Notes: a model not told the origin generated them from the sequence alone. A stretch of 64,000 nucleotides of DNA from Sorghum bicolor (GCF_000003195.3 NC_012871.2:8605997-8669996); one strand, 5' to 3'. Shown: positions 45,264-58,960, counted from the stretch's first letter. Made by a program: numbers and translations.

Positions 45264-48200
45264 CTAAAATCTATCAGTTCTTCTCAGTTGCCGATTGGTG
45301 GAGATGTTGATCCGCTCGTCTCGCAGCATGTTCATGCTGGGAGCCAACAGTCTTGTGTAGCGATCAAAATACAGAAGCTGCTTCATGAGAAGAGCAAACT
45401 CTCGAGGAAATTTCAGCCCATAAGACTCGCTTACCCTAACCTGGGAAATGCAAGATCAGAAGTGTCAGCTTTCATTTTCTATTCTCTTGTTTCTCAAAAG
45501 TACTAAGTATGTTATAGCTCGGGAAAATTCAAGAAAGCAATGGCAAATAAATCAAAATCTAGTGCCTTTCAAACAGCAACATGTGCAACACATCAAGGCA
45601 ACATATCATGAAACTGATATGTAAACACATCAACTTATCATCATCTACTTCATCATGACAGCCAATCCACAGCTCAGGCTACTCTTTGGAAAAGGGCTGG
45701 TCCCCAATCCATTGTGAAAATCAACATCAGAAATTTCAGTAGGTCCACATATCCACCAAACAGTGGGGAAGTTTAAAGCTAAAAAGCTTCTGCAGCAAAA
45801 AGAACTTAAACCATAGGAGAAAGTAAACCATTCTACTGTTCTAGACATAATTTCAAAAGAATGTAACTCACCAGATCAAGAAATAGAGCATTCATCTGTC
45901 TCTCATCAAGGACAACATTAGCAGATACTGCTGTAGCATCAGGGGTCCTTGCTGTTGCAACTATGATTTCAGTATCCAAGTCCTGCTTAACAGATGAGAA
46001 AACATTAGCACATTTTTTTTTGGACCAAACAAGCTAGTAGAATGGGATATCAAGTAATCCCACTTTTTTGTAAATGTATAACATTTTTTTTGGACTTTGA
46101 GAACATGATAACAAAAACTAATAAAATACTATATTACGAAAGTATGTTTCATGACAAATCCAATGATACTATGCCCATGTAGACCTGTCGTCAGGTTGGG
46201 TATGAGTTCCCCAGCAAAGACAAATGTCCATGCCGACGCCCAGAAGAACATTACTCATACCCAATGGTTACAGGTAGGGTGAAACTGAATCGGATACAGA
46301 CGGATACCAGTGATCCTGCACTCTGTCCCATATCCCGTATTCTATCTCATATTTTTTTTATCGGATCTCAGAACCGGATACGGATCATTCAGATATTGAT
46401 ATCTATCACATATACATATCAGAAATACGATTTTAGTATTCGGATTTGGATATGGTACAAATTGAGATACAGACTATCCATATAGAGTTGATCCTTTCGG
46501 GACGCATGGATATCGAGAAGTATCCATCCCGTTTTCATCCCTAGTTACAGGTGAATCCAGGGGATACAACATTATAGGATGTCATAAATGTGCGAACAGA
46601 TGAAGTACAAAAGAAATTAAAGAAGACAAGTGCTCCATAATAAATACAAAACTAACTAAATAGTTTATTTACGTCTGCCATAGTATTAACTTATGCAATT
46701 TTAGCAAGAACTTAGGTCACTCAGAAGATGGTTAACCAAAGCCTTTTTTCCTTAGCAAAAACATTGATCAAGCTTCAGGATATCAATAGCCTATTTTGGA
46801 AACATTACCTGTATTGATGAGAATATCTTCTGCAGGTCCTTTGCAAATTCATTGATATTTATATCATTCCCTGTAGCACCCATTTCAGAAAGGGCGGAGG
46901 CCATAGCATCATAATCCTCAGTTGCAAAAGAAGCCAAAAAGACCTCCATAGCTGCCCAAGTCCTTGGAGATATTCGACCAACAATCCCTGAAAAGTGTTA
47001 ATTAGTATATAATTATGTAACTAATGAAAAAAGATGCAATCACAAACTACCATAATACCATAATCAACCTAGAATATTTGGAATTTTTGTGCATAACGAG
47101 GTAAAAGTTCACCCTTAGTTGTGTGATATGATTCATGTTCTGTTACATTTACAATGTAACTGATTGATAATCAACCAATACAAAAACATCTATGGAAGAA
47201 ATTGCTTGAGCATACCGAAATCAATAAAACCAATTCGCCCATCACGGAGCAACCATAGGTTTCCAGCATGCACATCCGCATGGAAGGATTCACATGAAAT
47301 CAAGCTTCCAAACCTGCAATTTAATGCATTTTTCTGAAGTTTGAACCAAGGCTCTACAGAGGTCATGAAAGGGGACAGCTGTGTAACTTACCAGACATTA
47401 AGGGCAGTGACTAAAGTCAACTCAGGATCAGGAACAAGAGATCTTATAGAATCAAGATCAGTAAGCGGAACTCCATACAATCTTTCCATAGTCAACACAC
47501 GTTTTGTACTACAGTGTTGATACACAAATGGGGCTTTTGCCTGCCTGTCAAACCCCATTGCATCTAGGTATCCCTGAAATGCCTGAATATTTGCAGCCTC
47601 TTTTCTAAAGTCAACTTCTTCAAGCATTGATTCCTTTATGTCCTTGACAATGCCTACCTATAATGAAAAAAACTTAGTAAAAATGGCATTTGTTAATTAG
47701 ATACTGTGCAGTTTTCTAACTGATTGAATGGCAATATAAAGAATGAATCAAAATATAAAATCAAATTTCATAATGTTTGTTGTCCCCACATCAGTACGTA
47801 CATACCCTAGTTATACCATTCTATTCAATGTTCTTTCTCAAAATCTATTCTTTTTTTATGTTCGTTGATGCACATATACTCACTAACTGTGGCACAATGA
47901 ACAGTTTAATAATGCACTTTTTTACATTGATTTTCAGAATATAAACCACCATCTGCTACAAAAACCACTTGGTTGATTGTTATGTACAACAAAATATGGT
48001 TCGCTGCTGATAAAAATTATTGCTCTTACTTTGATTAAAAAAAGAAAATTAAAGGAAAAGCTCATGTTTTAAAGAAAAAAATGCCATGTCGCGCATTCAA
48101 GTATCTGATTGCACATGAACTTCATCATTAGAAGTGCATTTACCAGTGATGTCCTCTGTAGTTCAGGGTTCAAGAACTCCAAAACACGTGCAACAACATA

Positions 48201-50537
48201 GATAAAATTCAGGTCAGCAACCAAAGTATCCTCAATACCAGGCTTTAGAACTTTAATCACCACATCCTTCTGAGAGCTCTTCAACCTAGCCCCATGAACC
48301 TGGATGACAATGAATTATCTCAATGCTTGAAAAACAGAATGCATAATGTTATTAAAAAAAAAAGGTTCCAAGAGAAACCTGTGCTATGGAGGCAGAGGCT
48401 ATTGGCACCGGATCAATGTATTCATATACACTATCCAATGGCCGCTGCAGCTCCTCACGTAATATTGATTCAATCACATCATATGGGACGGCTGGTGCTT
48501 GGTCAAAGCACTTCTGGAATTCCTCAACATATTCTGCAGGAAACAAAGTTGGTGCAGATGCTACAAACTGCATCATCACACAGTCAGTTCACCATCAGTG
48601 CCCAAACAATCATAACTTACAACATCATTTTTAAAGAAGTAGCAGAAATGGTACACCACTATGGAATCAGAAAGTTATTCAGACTCAATCCCCATACCCA
48701 TCTCAAAAGACCAACCACGAAAAGGTAACATGTTTTTTTTAATTATTTTAAAGAAAGAGCTCCCCAGTATATTCAACCTCAAACTGAAATTCGCTCTTAT
48801 GGGGAGTCGAACCTGAAAAGGTAACATGTTGGTTGTTTGAAATGTGCTACCCTTTGAAACTCAACACAGGTAGTGAGCATATGAGCATGCTAATTTGTAT
48901 CATGATTTCTCACGATTAATTGGGAATCTTTCATTTTTGATGTACACATAATTACTACAACTAAAAGTGTTAATAATTCAACTAAAATCCCATTGATAAA
49001 TAAAAGATTTCTATTGGCTACTAGTGTATCACAGATTGTCATCAATCATAGTACAAAGTCTGAACACGTCTCACCTGACCTAACTTGATATAAGTTGCAC
49101 CCATGCGCTCAAAAAGTCTTCTAAGGTAAACTGGAGAAAGTAAACCAAGCTGCATCTGAGATGGAATTCCTGCTGCTGTGTTGGCTGTCTACAATAATAA
49201 GAGCACGAAATTATGTTCCTGCTGAAATTAATTCAAATAACTGATAATAAATATCTGAGTCAAACATAGGAGTTGCTCAAAATTCAGCCTCATCTTGCAC
49301 CAATGAAACCCCACTTCCATCTCAACCTAACTAATGTACCTCTAAAGCTCACCCAACTCAACCAATCAGTACAGCAACAGTTTAATGTCGAACCTCCAAG
49401 GTTCTACTCTGACTATTTAGTCTTCAACTTACAAGCATGTATCCAAGTGGGAGTGTGGACCATGGGTGTGATTACAAGAATGCGCACCACGCATGCATCC
49501 ATGTGATTTTCTTGAATCAGCACTATCACTATTTTACAAAATACTTCCCACATGACCATTAACCCTCTTTTTTGAGAGGGCTATAAGAACATTTGCATTC
49601 CCAATAACAACAGATATGCGAAGACAAAATGAAAGCATAAAACAGTATAAGTCAAACCTTTGAGAGGTCATTCAGCCACTCCCCGCCAACCCCAAGCACA
49701 GCTTGGATCCCTTGTGCCATCCTGAAAGCACCTCGAGGCCCTGTACTAATCGACGTCTGGAGAAGGTCCTCGACTAATTTAGGCAACTCGCCAACTCTAT
49801 CTGCATTTGAGTAAAAAAAAACGCAGAACTGGATGTTAGATTCACAAAGAACAAACAAACTTCAAATCCACACATTCATCCCTTGATCACTCCACTGTGA
49901 AACATCCTTTATACCATCATTAGTCAACCGAACAACAGATCCCCATCTATCTATACTATCAACTGGGCCACAAATCCTATAGCCTTGTTACATACATATG
50001 GTACTAAACATGGCGCTCTCCCTCCTATAGCGACTTAGATGTTGGCCGCACTAAGATTACAGAATCACTTGGCAGAAGACGAAACATTACATCAGCGAGG
50101 AAGTATTCATGAATCAAATCAAATCATTACCTTGGAGGCGTGTGGAGAAATCCTGGGCCTGGGAGTAGCGAGCGAAAACCCTAACCCCGACCCGGGCCCG
50201 CCTCCGCCCCTCCCGTCGAGGCTCAATCCCGGGCCCGCCCACCCGGAGGGAGCCTCCCCCGCCGCCGCCGGGATGCACCTGCAGCAAACCCCAGTCAATG
50301 TCCACCTTACGCATTACAGCACAGTCGAATCGAAGGCAACCTCGCTCCAGCGCGATTCCGGGATTTAGACAGGCGCGAACGCAATGGACTACCCTTGTAA
50401 AATGGCGAGATGTGAGGTCGGGACCGGGTCGACTCGGGCGTAGTGCGTACCAGGGGGAGGCCGCGGCGGCGGTGGTGGTGGTGGTGGACGAGGAGAGGGG
50501 AGCGCGCCGCGGCGCCCCTCGCGGCCGCCGAAGCCAT
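45264..50537 (-). CDS. ABC1K9: Plastid ABC1 atypical kinase (UbiB family), ABC1K9 type
   Basis: Eleven exons in transcript order: 50451-50537, 50131-50278, 49658-49800, 49075-49188, 48379-48567, 48144-48299, 47392-47657, 47216-47313, 46809-46987, 45872-45982 and 45264-45440. All are GT/AG and in phase, giving 555 aa. The first ~70 residues are Arg/Ser/Gly-rich, consistent with a plastid transit peptide. UbiB hallmarks are: KxGQ (YIKLGQ, ~159-164), the Ala-rich loop ASIAQVH (~223-229), the Lys of VVIKVLKPG (~243), ExD in EEVDFRKE, and HADVHAGN plus DFG (~379-401). The end is LLYFDRYTRLLAP. Overall similarity is to Arabidopsis At5g05200. Family members sit at plastoglobules and influence prenyl-lipid metabolism; this copy's substrate is unknown. 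Intron 9 contains a hAT MITE. Confidence 0.94.
46275..46543. mobile_element. hAT-type MITE in ABC1K9 intron 9
   Basis: 269 bp with ends TAGGGTGAAACTGAATCGG and, inward from the right, TAGGGATGAAAACGGGATGG. A perfect 8-bp TSD, GTTACAGG, lies at 46267-46274 and 46544-46551, the hAT length. The interior is a run of GGATACGGAT/ATCCGTATCC words, like those near 8330-8520 and 12340-12550. Confidence 0.92.
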
Positions 50538-50821
50538 CCGTGAGAGGATGGGTGGGTGGACGCGCGGCTCGCCGGCGACGGGAGCGGAGAGGTGGTAGGA
50601 GGCCGCAGCAGCGGTGTGCAGGTCTAAAGTCCGTGCGTGCGACTGCGAGCAGAGCGTTCGGAGCCTCGAGTCCGAAATGTGTGTAACGGCGCAGGAGACG
50701 ACACGTGTGCAAGATTGCGGCCTTGCTTCTGCTCGTTCACCGGCCAACAGGCGTTGCGTCTCGCGTGATATTGCAGGATCGGCCCGCGTGATATTCCTCT
50801 TGCCATTTTTTTTTAAAACTA

Positions 50822-51070
50822 CGCCCTCGGTATACAAATAAATACATGTCTCATTTCTAAAGAAGTCAAACTTTTTTAAATATAACTAAAAATATATCAA
50901 ATAATATTAATATTTATATCTATAAATAAATATATTATAAAAATATATTTTATGCTCAATCTAATAATAGATATTATATATAATAAATATTAGTATATAT
51001 ATATGGTCAAATTAAAAAAGATTTGACTTCTCAAAAAATAAGATGTATATTTATTTGTGGACGAAAGGAG
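50822..51070. mobile_element. Stowaway-like MITE upstream of ABC1K9
   Basis: 249 bp. It starts CGCCCTCGGTATACAAATAA after TA and ends ATTTATTTGTGGACGAAAGGAG before TA. The imperfect TIR pair ATACAAATAAATACAT/ATGTATATTTATTTGT is clear. It lies about 285 bp upstream of the ABC1K9 start codon, so it may be part of the promoter region. Confidence 0.8.
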
Positions 51071-51377
51071 TATATTCCTCTTGCCTTGCTCGAGGAACTA
51101 CATGAGAAAAATCCACACATCTTTCGTGTGCTGAGGGCCTGAAGCACGCATGTTCCCCTATTTAATTTCGAGGGAAAGGCTAGTGCAAAATCGTGTGAAT
51201 GTTACACCAAATAATTGTAATTCCCTCTGACGAGTTTTTTCAACTTTATCTCTAAATATTGCAATATTGAACAAGAGATATAGAAAAAGAAGTTGAAAAA
51301 GGTGAAGAGATATTGAGAGCGGTTTTTATTCAAATGTCTCTTCAAATAAGAAAGAATGTTGGAGATTTTTTTTAACA

Positions 51378-51621
51378 CTCCCTCCATTCTAAATTATAAG
51401 TCACTCTAGAGTCAAAGCATTTTTAAGTTGGATCAAAATTATAGAGGGAAATACTAAGATTTATAACATAAAGTGAGTATACTATGAAAATATAACTAAG
51501 AAAAAATCTAATGATACTTAGTATCATAATAGTTATTATTTTATTATAAAATTTGGTCAAACTTGAGATACTTTGATTCTTCAAGATTCTTGGAATGATT
51601 TATAATTTGGAACGAAGGGAG
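51378..51621. mobile_element. Stowaway MITE between ABC1K9 and GLY1
   Basis: 244 bp, from CTCCCTCCATTCTAAATTATAA to TTTATAATTTGGAACGAAGGGAG. The right flank is TA and the left flank is CA. It is AT-rich and non-coding. Confidence 0.8.
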
Positions 51622-52517
51622 TACATATCATTTGTTTGTGTATTGCTATGTATACCTATAAAAAGCAAAACGAGTAACGGAGTGAGTATAATTTTAGGAT
51701 TATTCTAGGTACATGGATGCCGGCTACTGCTCCGCTCTAACGATAAGGCTGCATTTTAATGTTGTTACTAGTGAGTGCTAGATGGAACTCATCTCCTTCC
51801 AATTTAATGCCAGAGCTTGAGAACATTTCCTTCTTCAAAAGAAACATCATAGTAAAGCTTTTGTCGGTGTACAAGGAGAGGACAATGTGTTCTGAAATTA
51901 ATGGATATATCACTTTTGCATTAACAATGCAATGGTACAAAAAAGTAACGGTCTTTGGCAGATTTTTAATATGGTTGGCCAGGGCCCAAGCTACACTTGG
52001 AGCCAAGTGGAAAAAATGCAAAACTCCATTGCTAGCCTTGTTAGACTTCCTCCACCTGTAAAAGAAATTTTTTACACATTGTCATTCATTATTAATTTGA
52101 ACAAGACTAACGGCAGATTTACTATAATGCGCAGATAGCAGTTGAGAAACCCTTGTGTGTTTCAGCCTTCCAGGCAAACTATTCGTACTTAAACAAGAAG
52201 CATCGAAACGAAATGGGTGTCTGTTTTGTTTAAACAAAACAACAATTTAAAAATATGTCACTGGAACACGGTAATAAAAGACACTGACAATACTTTCAAA
52301 ATAAAAGACACTGACAACACATGAAGAATGATTTCAGTAGAAGCCAAGTTCTTTTAAGACTATGTGGCTGTTTAGACAAATTGCTTGATTATTTTTTCAA
52401 TTTTTTACAAGTTAAAACAGTCACTAGCCAAATACAACAATTTAAAATAGAGCGAGGATCCGATGGTTGTGCTTGTGAAATAAAATACTCCAGTTCATTT
52501 GGTATCTGGATGAAACT

Positions 52518-55500
52518 TCAAATTACATGGCATACCTGAGGAAGATTCATTAACTCCATAACCGCCTTGTTTGGAGTTAATTCATTATCAATTATCCGTG
52601 CTACTGCTGTCAAGACTGGCATTTTGACCTTGTACTTCTGAGCCAACGCAATGACAGCCCCAGCAGTTGATACACCTTCAGCAACCTAAAGATAGATAAA
52701 TGCACTAATTACAGATTATACAGATGAGTAGGTGACATTTTCTGCATAAACTGATGTCATGGAAGGAATTCTGCACACCTGATTCATAGAACTCATGATT
52801 TTATCAAGCTTTTCGCCAGAACCAAGGCGTAGCCCCACAGTTCTATTCCGTGAAAGGTTGACGAAACATGTAAGCATGATGTCACCAGACCCAGACAAAC
52901 CAGAAAGAGTAGTTGGCTTTGCTCCCATCTTCGTTGCCAACCAGCGTATTTCTGAACAGCCTTGAGCAACAAGGGCAGCCATACAGTTATTTCCAAGACT
53001 CATACCTTCCACTATACCTGCAGCTATTGCAAGAACATTCTTCAGGGCACCTGCAATTTCTACTCCTGTAACATCACTGAAGTATCATAGGTCACATTCA
53101 AAATATTTGCCTAAGGTTTTCTCAGTATCACAGGTCACTGTAAGTATGTAAGTACCAGAACTGTCACAATCAAAACAACAAATTTCTACTAACCTAAATC
53201 CTAATGTGTACAAAATCATAGTGGAAGAAACATTCATCACACTTCTTTATGTTAGTACGGTATATCATATATAGCCTATTAGTTGGAATAGTTTTAGCTG
53301 GAGAAAAGTTTCACAGACAACAGAAATTCCCAAGATATTGCTCCTAAGACTAATATTGAACTGTGTGGTAGTAACTAATTTGAAACAAGGAAAACTATTC
53401 CTTATGCTTAGCTGTTGAGCGTACTAGTTCCAATTTTAGATTACTAGTCAATTTAAGATGAAATTTGAAGAAAATCATTAAGTTTTCCTTCTTCACTATT
53501 GAATGATGTTGGGGAATTCAGGTAGTAACACACTCACTTTTCCCTTGTCGTAAGAGTTCAGAAACTAATGCAATGCCACTTTTAAACTGTAAGAACTTTT
53601 CTCTCTTTCCCATACATAAAAAATCAAATAGTAAGAAGAGCAAAAAAAATCTGTGTTGCATTCTGTTCAAGCATCTTCTACCTCGTCTTCTTTATCAGCT
53701 TTAGTAAACACAAGCCTATGGCATATACTTTTGCATTCATGCGGTTGTACCTTCTGTGATAAAGTCATGGAGCTAGGCAATTGTACCTTGATGTGCTTAT
53801 CCTCAAATTTGGGGAAGCTAACAGTTGTTGAACAGAACTTGCCAACTTCTTGTCTTTGGATGCCACCACCATCGCTACAATTAAAGTTGAATGACAATGA
53901 ACTTCAGTCCAGATTGAGAGATTCCGAGTGCTTGATGAAAGAAGGAAATTCAAAGGCTAGTGAGCATCAAACACTAGTGGAATAGCTTGCACAATTGCAT
54001 GGCTAGATTTCAAAATACCATTGTATTTGTTGTACCACTCTGATACCTATGGTTAGAAATACAGCTGCATGCATGTACTTGATTATTAGGATTTTTCTGT
54101 TGTCTTAAAATCCATCGTTTGTTCTTTCATATACAAATATGTGAAGAAGTTTAAAGGACTACAGGTACAAATAACTCAGTGTCAACATTAAGCTTGAAAA
54201 AGAAAGTGACATAACAGTTAAACAATATTAATGATATCAACAGACCTGTAGGCAATTTGTTCATTAACTCTACAGCAAATGATGGTCCTGACAGAACAAC
54301 AAATGGTTGGCGGCGATTTCCCAATGCTCGTGGGATGATTTTAGACATTGTCCGAAGGGTATTGAGTTCCAGCCCTTTGCTAAGTGATATGAATGGCAAC
54401 TTTGGATCAACATGTGTTGAAATACTTTCAAGAAAGGATGAACTGAACTGCCACAGAAAGTACAGAGTCAAAAGGATGGAATATGTGCAACAAGCATAAT
54501 GCTTCATAAAGAACTGTGAATACCTGAACCGGAACAGCATGGAAGCAGAAATCAGCTCCTGCTAAAGCATCAGCAGCACTAGTCGTTGCAACAATATTTT
54601 CTGGCAATCTGTGTTCTGCTAAGTACTTGCTACAGTAAAAGGTAGAAGCCGTAATTCATACATTGTTGTATTTTTCATCAAAAATAGTTTATCATGGGCC
54701 ACTCTATATAATAAGGTATCGTTACACATCAGCAAAATGTTGTATCGTATTTTCCTCCTTTTTGTGCGATATTATATATACTCATCTACTATCACACATA
54801 CACTGTAATAAATCATCAATACTATATACCATATTCATCTCAACATCATGTCTCTGGTGAGATGGATACTTTAAGATAAAATGGTTCAGTTACAATTTTT
54901 CATGCACTATGAGTTCAAGTCAATTACTCAATTTAAACCAGATGAGGTTTCCTTCCACATTATCATTCGCATTGGAAACATTGCCTCTACATTTTTTTTT
55001 GTACAAATATAAACTCTGAGGAATGTGGATGGAATGCAGCACAAATTGATGTTGGTAACAGCTAAATGCACACAAAATTAGTTTTCCGAACATGAAACTT
55101 GTCATTGCCTAATTGGTCATAATAACAGGATGATATCACTATGCCTGATAGCCTGATCTGCCCCCGGATAATCTGAGTATCTATTCGTTCAAGATGATCT
55201 CTGAGTGAAACAAGAACCTAATAAAGTATCCTACGACATGGATCAAGAAAGGAGGCAGGCAGCAGAGGTTACCAACCAATTGATATGTGTGTTGTTGATG
55301 GACCGGCAGACGAGGTCGTCCCTGAGCAGCATGGCCACCTCGAGGTCGGCCTTCTTGGCCGCCACGTGAGCCGCCATGGCCGTCCCGAAGGACCCTCCCC
55401 CGAGAACCACCACCTGCGAAACCCGCCACTCGACTTCTCCCAATCAGATCCCGCAAGGAAGCGCGCATCCAAATCCAAGCCCAGAGAGTCCTACCTTGCG

Positions 55501-55791
55501 CGTGCTCTCGAGGACGTCGCTGCGGTTGCGGCGGCGCCAGGAGCGGGACCACCGGACCAGCTTCTCCCACGCGATGCGCACCGCGCGGCGACGGTCCTTG
55601 CGGCCGCTCCTGCGTGGCGCGGCGCCGGCGTCGTCGTCGTCGTCGCTGGAGTCCTCGTCCTCCGGCGGAGGCACGGCATCAGTGGCGCCGGTGAATATGG
55701 GCGGAGGGCGGCAGACGACGGTGGCGGTGAGGCGGGGCCGAGGAGTCGGGATGGAGGGAAAGAATGCGGTGGCGGCGGCGGCGGCGGCCAT
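52518..55791 (-). CDS. GLY1: Plastid NAD-dependent glycerol-3-phosphate dehydrogenase (GLY1/SFD1 type)
   Basis: Seven exons in transcript order: 55495-55791, 55277-55413, 54524-54629, 54246-54447, 53787-53874, 52779-53076 and 52518-52685. All are in phase, giving 431 aa. The transit-peptide-like N-terminus is followed by an acidic patch (SSDDDDD) and WEKLVRWSRS. The NAD-binding Rossmann motif is VVLGGGSFGTAMA (~102-114). Substrate-domain signatures are FVVLSGPSFAVELMN, GVEIAGALKNVLAIAAG (catalytic Lys ~289), GSGDIMLTCF and NRTVGLRLGSGE. The enzyme reduces dihydroxyacetone phosphate to glycerol-3-phosphate for plastid lipid synthesis; Arabidopsis SFD1 is also needed for systemic acquired resistance. 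Oddity: family proteins end LPQ(I/V)EEV, but here the frame runs through a good splice-donor sequence (CAG/GTATGC) to LPQVCHVI-stop. The last exon may be lost or lie undetected downstream. Confidence 0.93.
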
Positions 55792-56002
55792 TGGAGAATG
55801 GAGGAAGAACAGTTTCGCGCGGCCTTTGTTATTGTTGCTATCTTATCCGTTCCCGCCTTTCGCAGCTCCCCTGACCCCTGCGGCCCTGCTACTCTTTTTT
55901 TTTAATTGTTTTTCTATTCCAGTCGAGTGATTTGGGGTCTTCAGCCAATACGATGACGCCACGTTGTCCTTCCTTATGAGCCGCTCGAGACAATTGGGCC
56001 TT

Positions 56003-56368
56003 GGGCTTGTTTAGTTTTCAACTTTTTTTTAATGAACACTCTAGCACTTTTGTTTGTATTTGACAAATATTGTCTAATCATAGACTAACTAGACTCAAAA
56101 GATTCATCTCACAAATTACAGGTAAATTGTGCAAGTAGTTCCAAAAAAATTTGCAAAATGGACATAGTAGCATTTTCGTTTGTATTTGACAATATTGTCT
56201 AATCATGGACTAAGCAGACTCAAAAGATTGGTCTCGTAAATTATAAGCAAACTGTGCAATCAATTATTATTTTTATTTATACTTAATGTTTCATACATAC
56301 GCCACAAGATTCGATGTGACGGGAAATCTAAAATTTTTAGCAAATTTTTTTGGGAACGAAACAAGGTC
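56003..56368. mobile_element. Tourist-like MITE (GGCCTTGTTTAG family) with internal duplication
   Basis: It begins GGGCTTGTTTAGTTTTC and ends GAACGAAACAAGGTC. The block TTTGTATTTGACAAATATTGTCTAATCATAGACTAA...CAAAAGATT occurs twice (about 56050-56125 and 56178-56250), so the copy is longer than the usual ~240 bp. Confidence 0.72.
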
Positions 56369-57405
56369 TTGGTAGGGTTGTCCTTCCATACTGTGTCCTT
56401 AACCAAACGTTCTAATCCTCGTATTCCATTGTTTTAGAAATGGATATTTGCAACTTAGATAATACCTAATAAAATAGAAAAATAGTCTCTATTCATAGAA
56501 TGAAAACTTCGTAAGCAAGCTATTTCAAGTCTTTTATAGGGAAGACATATCATAGAGAATTCTAATTGTCATATATCATATCAAGTAGGTTGTGGTATTT
56601 CATTGCTATAAACATAAGTTACTGTAAAATATAAGACGTGTCATTTGGATACTTCTCTTTGACTTTGAAGTATTTTTATATAATATAATTTCTCGCTCCT
56701 CGCTCCCTCGTATGATTTCTTGAAGAACCGCGAGCACTAACAGAAGAACCAGACGTGCATTGTACTCTGTATGCATGGTTAATGTTTTCCAAGCTGCACC
56801 TCACATTTCACATTTTGTTTTCGAAAATAGTCGCCCCTTCTCCGGTCGAATTAGTCCCTTCATCTTATCGCATGTTATGCTGTGTCTCCACTCAAGTGTT
56901 TCCATGCTCCAGTTTCAGGAAATGGTAGTTTAAACATGATTTAATTTGCTACACAGTAAAAAAATATCAATGGCGTCTTCCACAAATCACAATGTTGTCT
57001 CTCCGTATGATGATCATGCATTATGCTTTCATAACTGGTGTATGCTATGCACTGTCCCGGTAAAAACAGACCAGGAAAGTGGAAAGTAGGATGCATTCAT
57101 AGCAGAGCACAAAGATTTGTCAAATCAAATAAGAAATAAATTAGCAACCGCAGCACAGACAGTGTAAACATGATAAACATGGAACATGATTATTAAACAT
57201 CAAAAAGGTAACGGCAAAGCAAGCATAAACTCAGCTCTTCTTGATTTGCATTAAAACCAGATGACAGCACCATAACAAAAATTTCAGATGTCCAAATTGC
57301 TCATATCCTCTTTGGCTTTTCTAGTAAAATGTTCTAGTCTCCTAGCAAGCCCCAGATGCAAGCATAATTTTAAGCCCAGGTCCAAAGTACTGAAACGTAT
57401 TACAT
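56369..57405. other. Intergenic DNA and eS12 3' UTR
   Basis: No gene was recognised. The last part, from about 57150, is probably the 3' UTR of the minus-strand eS12 gene. Confidence 0.5.
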
Positions 57406-58960
57406 CTAGTGTGACTTGACATACTCCTGCACTATGTTAAGGCCCTCAGATTCTTCACCGTAGTCCTGGTAATTGAAACAAAACAGTGAAATGTCATGTT
57501 AGCTGCCTAGGGTAAACCAAAGTAATTAATTGTAAGAAAGTAGATGATGCATATGCTACCTTGACAACGACACAGGAGCAGCCTACAACCTTCCTTGCCT
57601 TGCCCTCAGAGTCGATCTTGCAAAGCTGCAAGGAGCGTAAGTGGAGGTTGTTACAATCAAGGCTCAAGTTCATACAACAGAATACACATAGTGCAAAACA
57701 GCATGCTCTAGAAAATAGAAACATGACTGAATGAATTAAAAAGGAAATGTAAAGACTTGACATTTACAGACAATAGTAAATTTTCCCCTGCTAACAAAAG
57801 GTGGGGCATTGGAAGTGATAAAAATGAATGTTCAAATGAGTAATCCAGTAGCAGCATCAATAACACTATGTAAAAAGAAGCACAAGTTTTAGAGAAGGAA
57901 ACTCTAACTCACCCCAGCCCACTCGCCAAGAGTCTTAGCAGCAGGAACAGTGACCAGGTGAACATTGTGCTCAGCACAGAGCGCCTTCACCAGCTTGACA
58001 TAATCAGGCTGGTCACAGTCCTCAGCAAGCACACAAAGCTGAGCAGCGTGCTTCTCAATGGCCTTGGCAGCCTCACGAAGACCCTTGACAAGTCCGTCAT
58101 GAGCACTTGACTTCTTCATCACGAGCTGCAGAGCAGTCATCAAATCCATCGGCTCTCCAAGAATTGGGGTCGGTGCCTCAACAGCGACTGGGGCCTCCTG
58201 ATCACTGCCACATCAGAACAATTTGGTGAATTGACAACGCAGGAACAGAAAGCTTCCAAGTATATCAAACAAATTTGCAATGCAAAGCCTATAAAAGTAT
58301 CAACATATACTGCACACAGATGAAACATTTCAATGCTACTAGTAGTCAGGTATTGGGAGAACCAACAAGCAACAGGACATAGGTTGCAAGCCAGCAGAAC
58401 TTAAAAGCGTATAAAGTGAAGTTCATTTTTATAGTCTTTGATATGATGATAATAATGATCTCAATCAATTGAAACAAAAACATTCAACTATGAGTTGCTT
58501 AGATTGGTACACTAAACTACATAGACAAGACAAACCTGCAGAAAACTAACCCTAACTTAATAACCGAATTAGCCATCAAAATCTCAGTTTGGTTTGGTCA
58601 GCCGGCCATTGAGCACACAAGCAACGTTATGAACGCACTTGCAAAATAATCTAATTCCATCAGAACACAAATGAGCCGAACATGCCTGTATCAAGTTCGA
58701 CCCAGGACAGTAGATATGCCCGATGATTCAAGATCGGAAGACCGCACAAGTCGCAGGATAATCATTTCATCACAACAGTAGCGCAACTTAAATCTACCGA
58801 GCTATTGGCTATTGCTACCCCTACCCGCGACAGTTCCGGAAAACCCGCATCGAGTAGAACGATTCTAGCGTCATACTAATCTGGAGCTAAAATTTCACTA
58901 ACCAGACCAAGATTCCTGAAACGAGCAGGGAAAATAGATCGGCTGGGGAACTTACGCCAT
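57406..58960 (-). CDS. RPS12: Cytosolic 40S ribosomal protein eS12
   Basis: Coding exons in transcript order: 58956-58960 (only ATGGC), 57913-58204, 57560-57625 and 57406-57465. All are GT/AG and in phase, giving 140 aa, normal for plant eS12. It begins MADQEAPVAVEAPTPILGEP. The L7Ae/L30e-like fold includes MTALQLVMKKSSAHDGLVKG, LREAAKAIEKHAAQLCVLAE and HLVTVPAAKTLGEWAG. It ends GEESEGLNIVQEYVKSH. It is a structural protein of the small ribosomal subunit. The 5-nt first coding exon is typical of ribosomal-protein genes. A possible acceptor TTCGCAG just upstream of the start codon suggests an additional 5' UTR intron. A telo-box lies upstream. Orientation is the same as ABC1K9 and GLY1. Confidence 0.96.
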
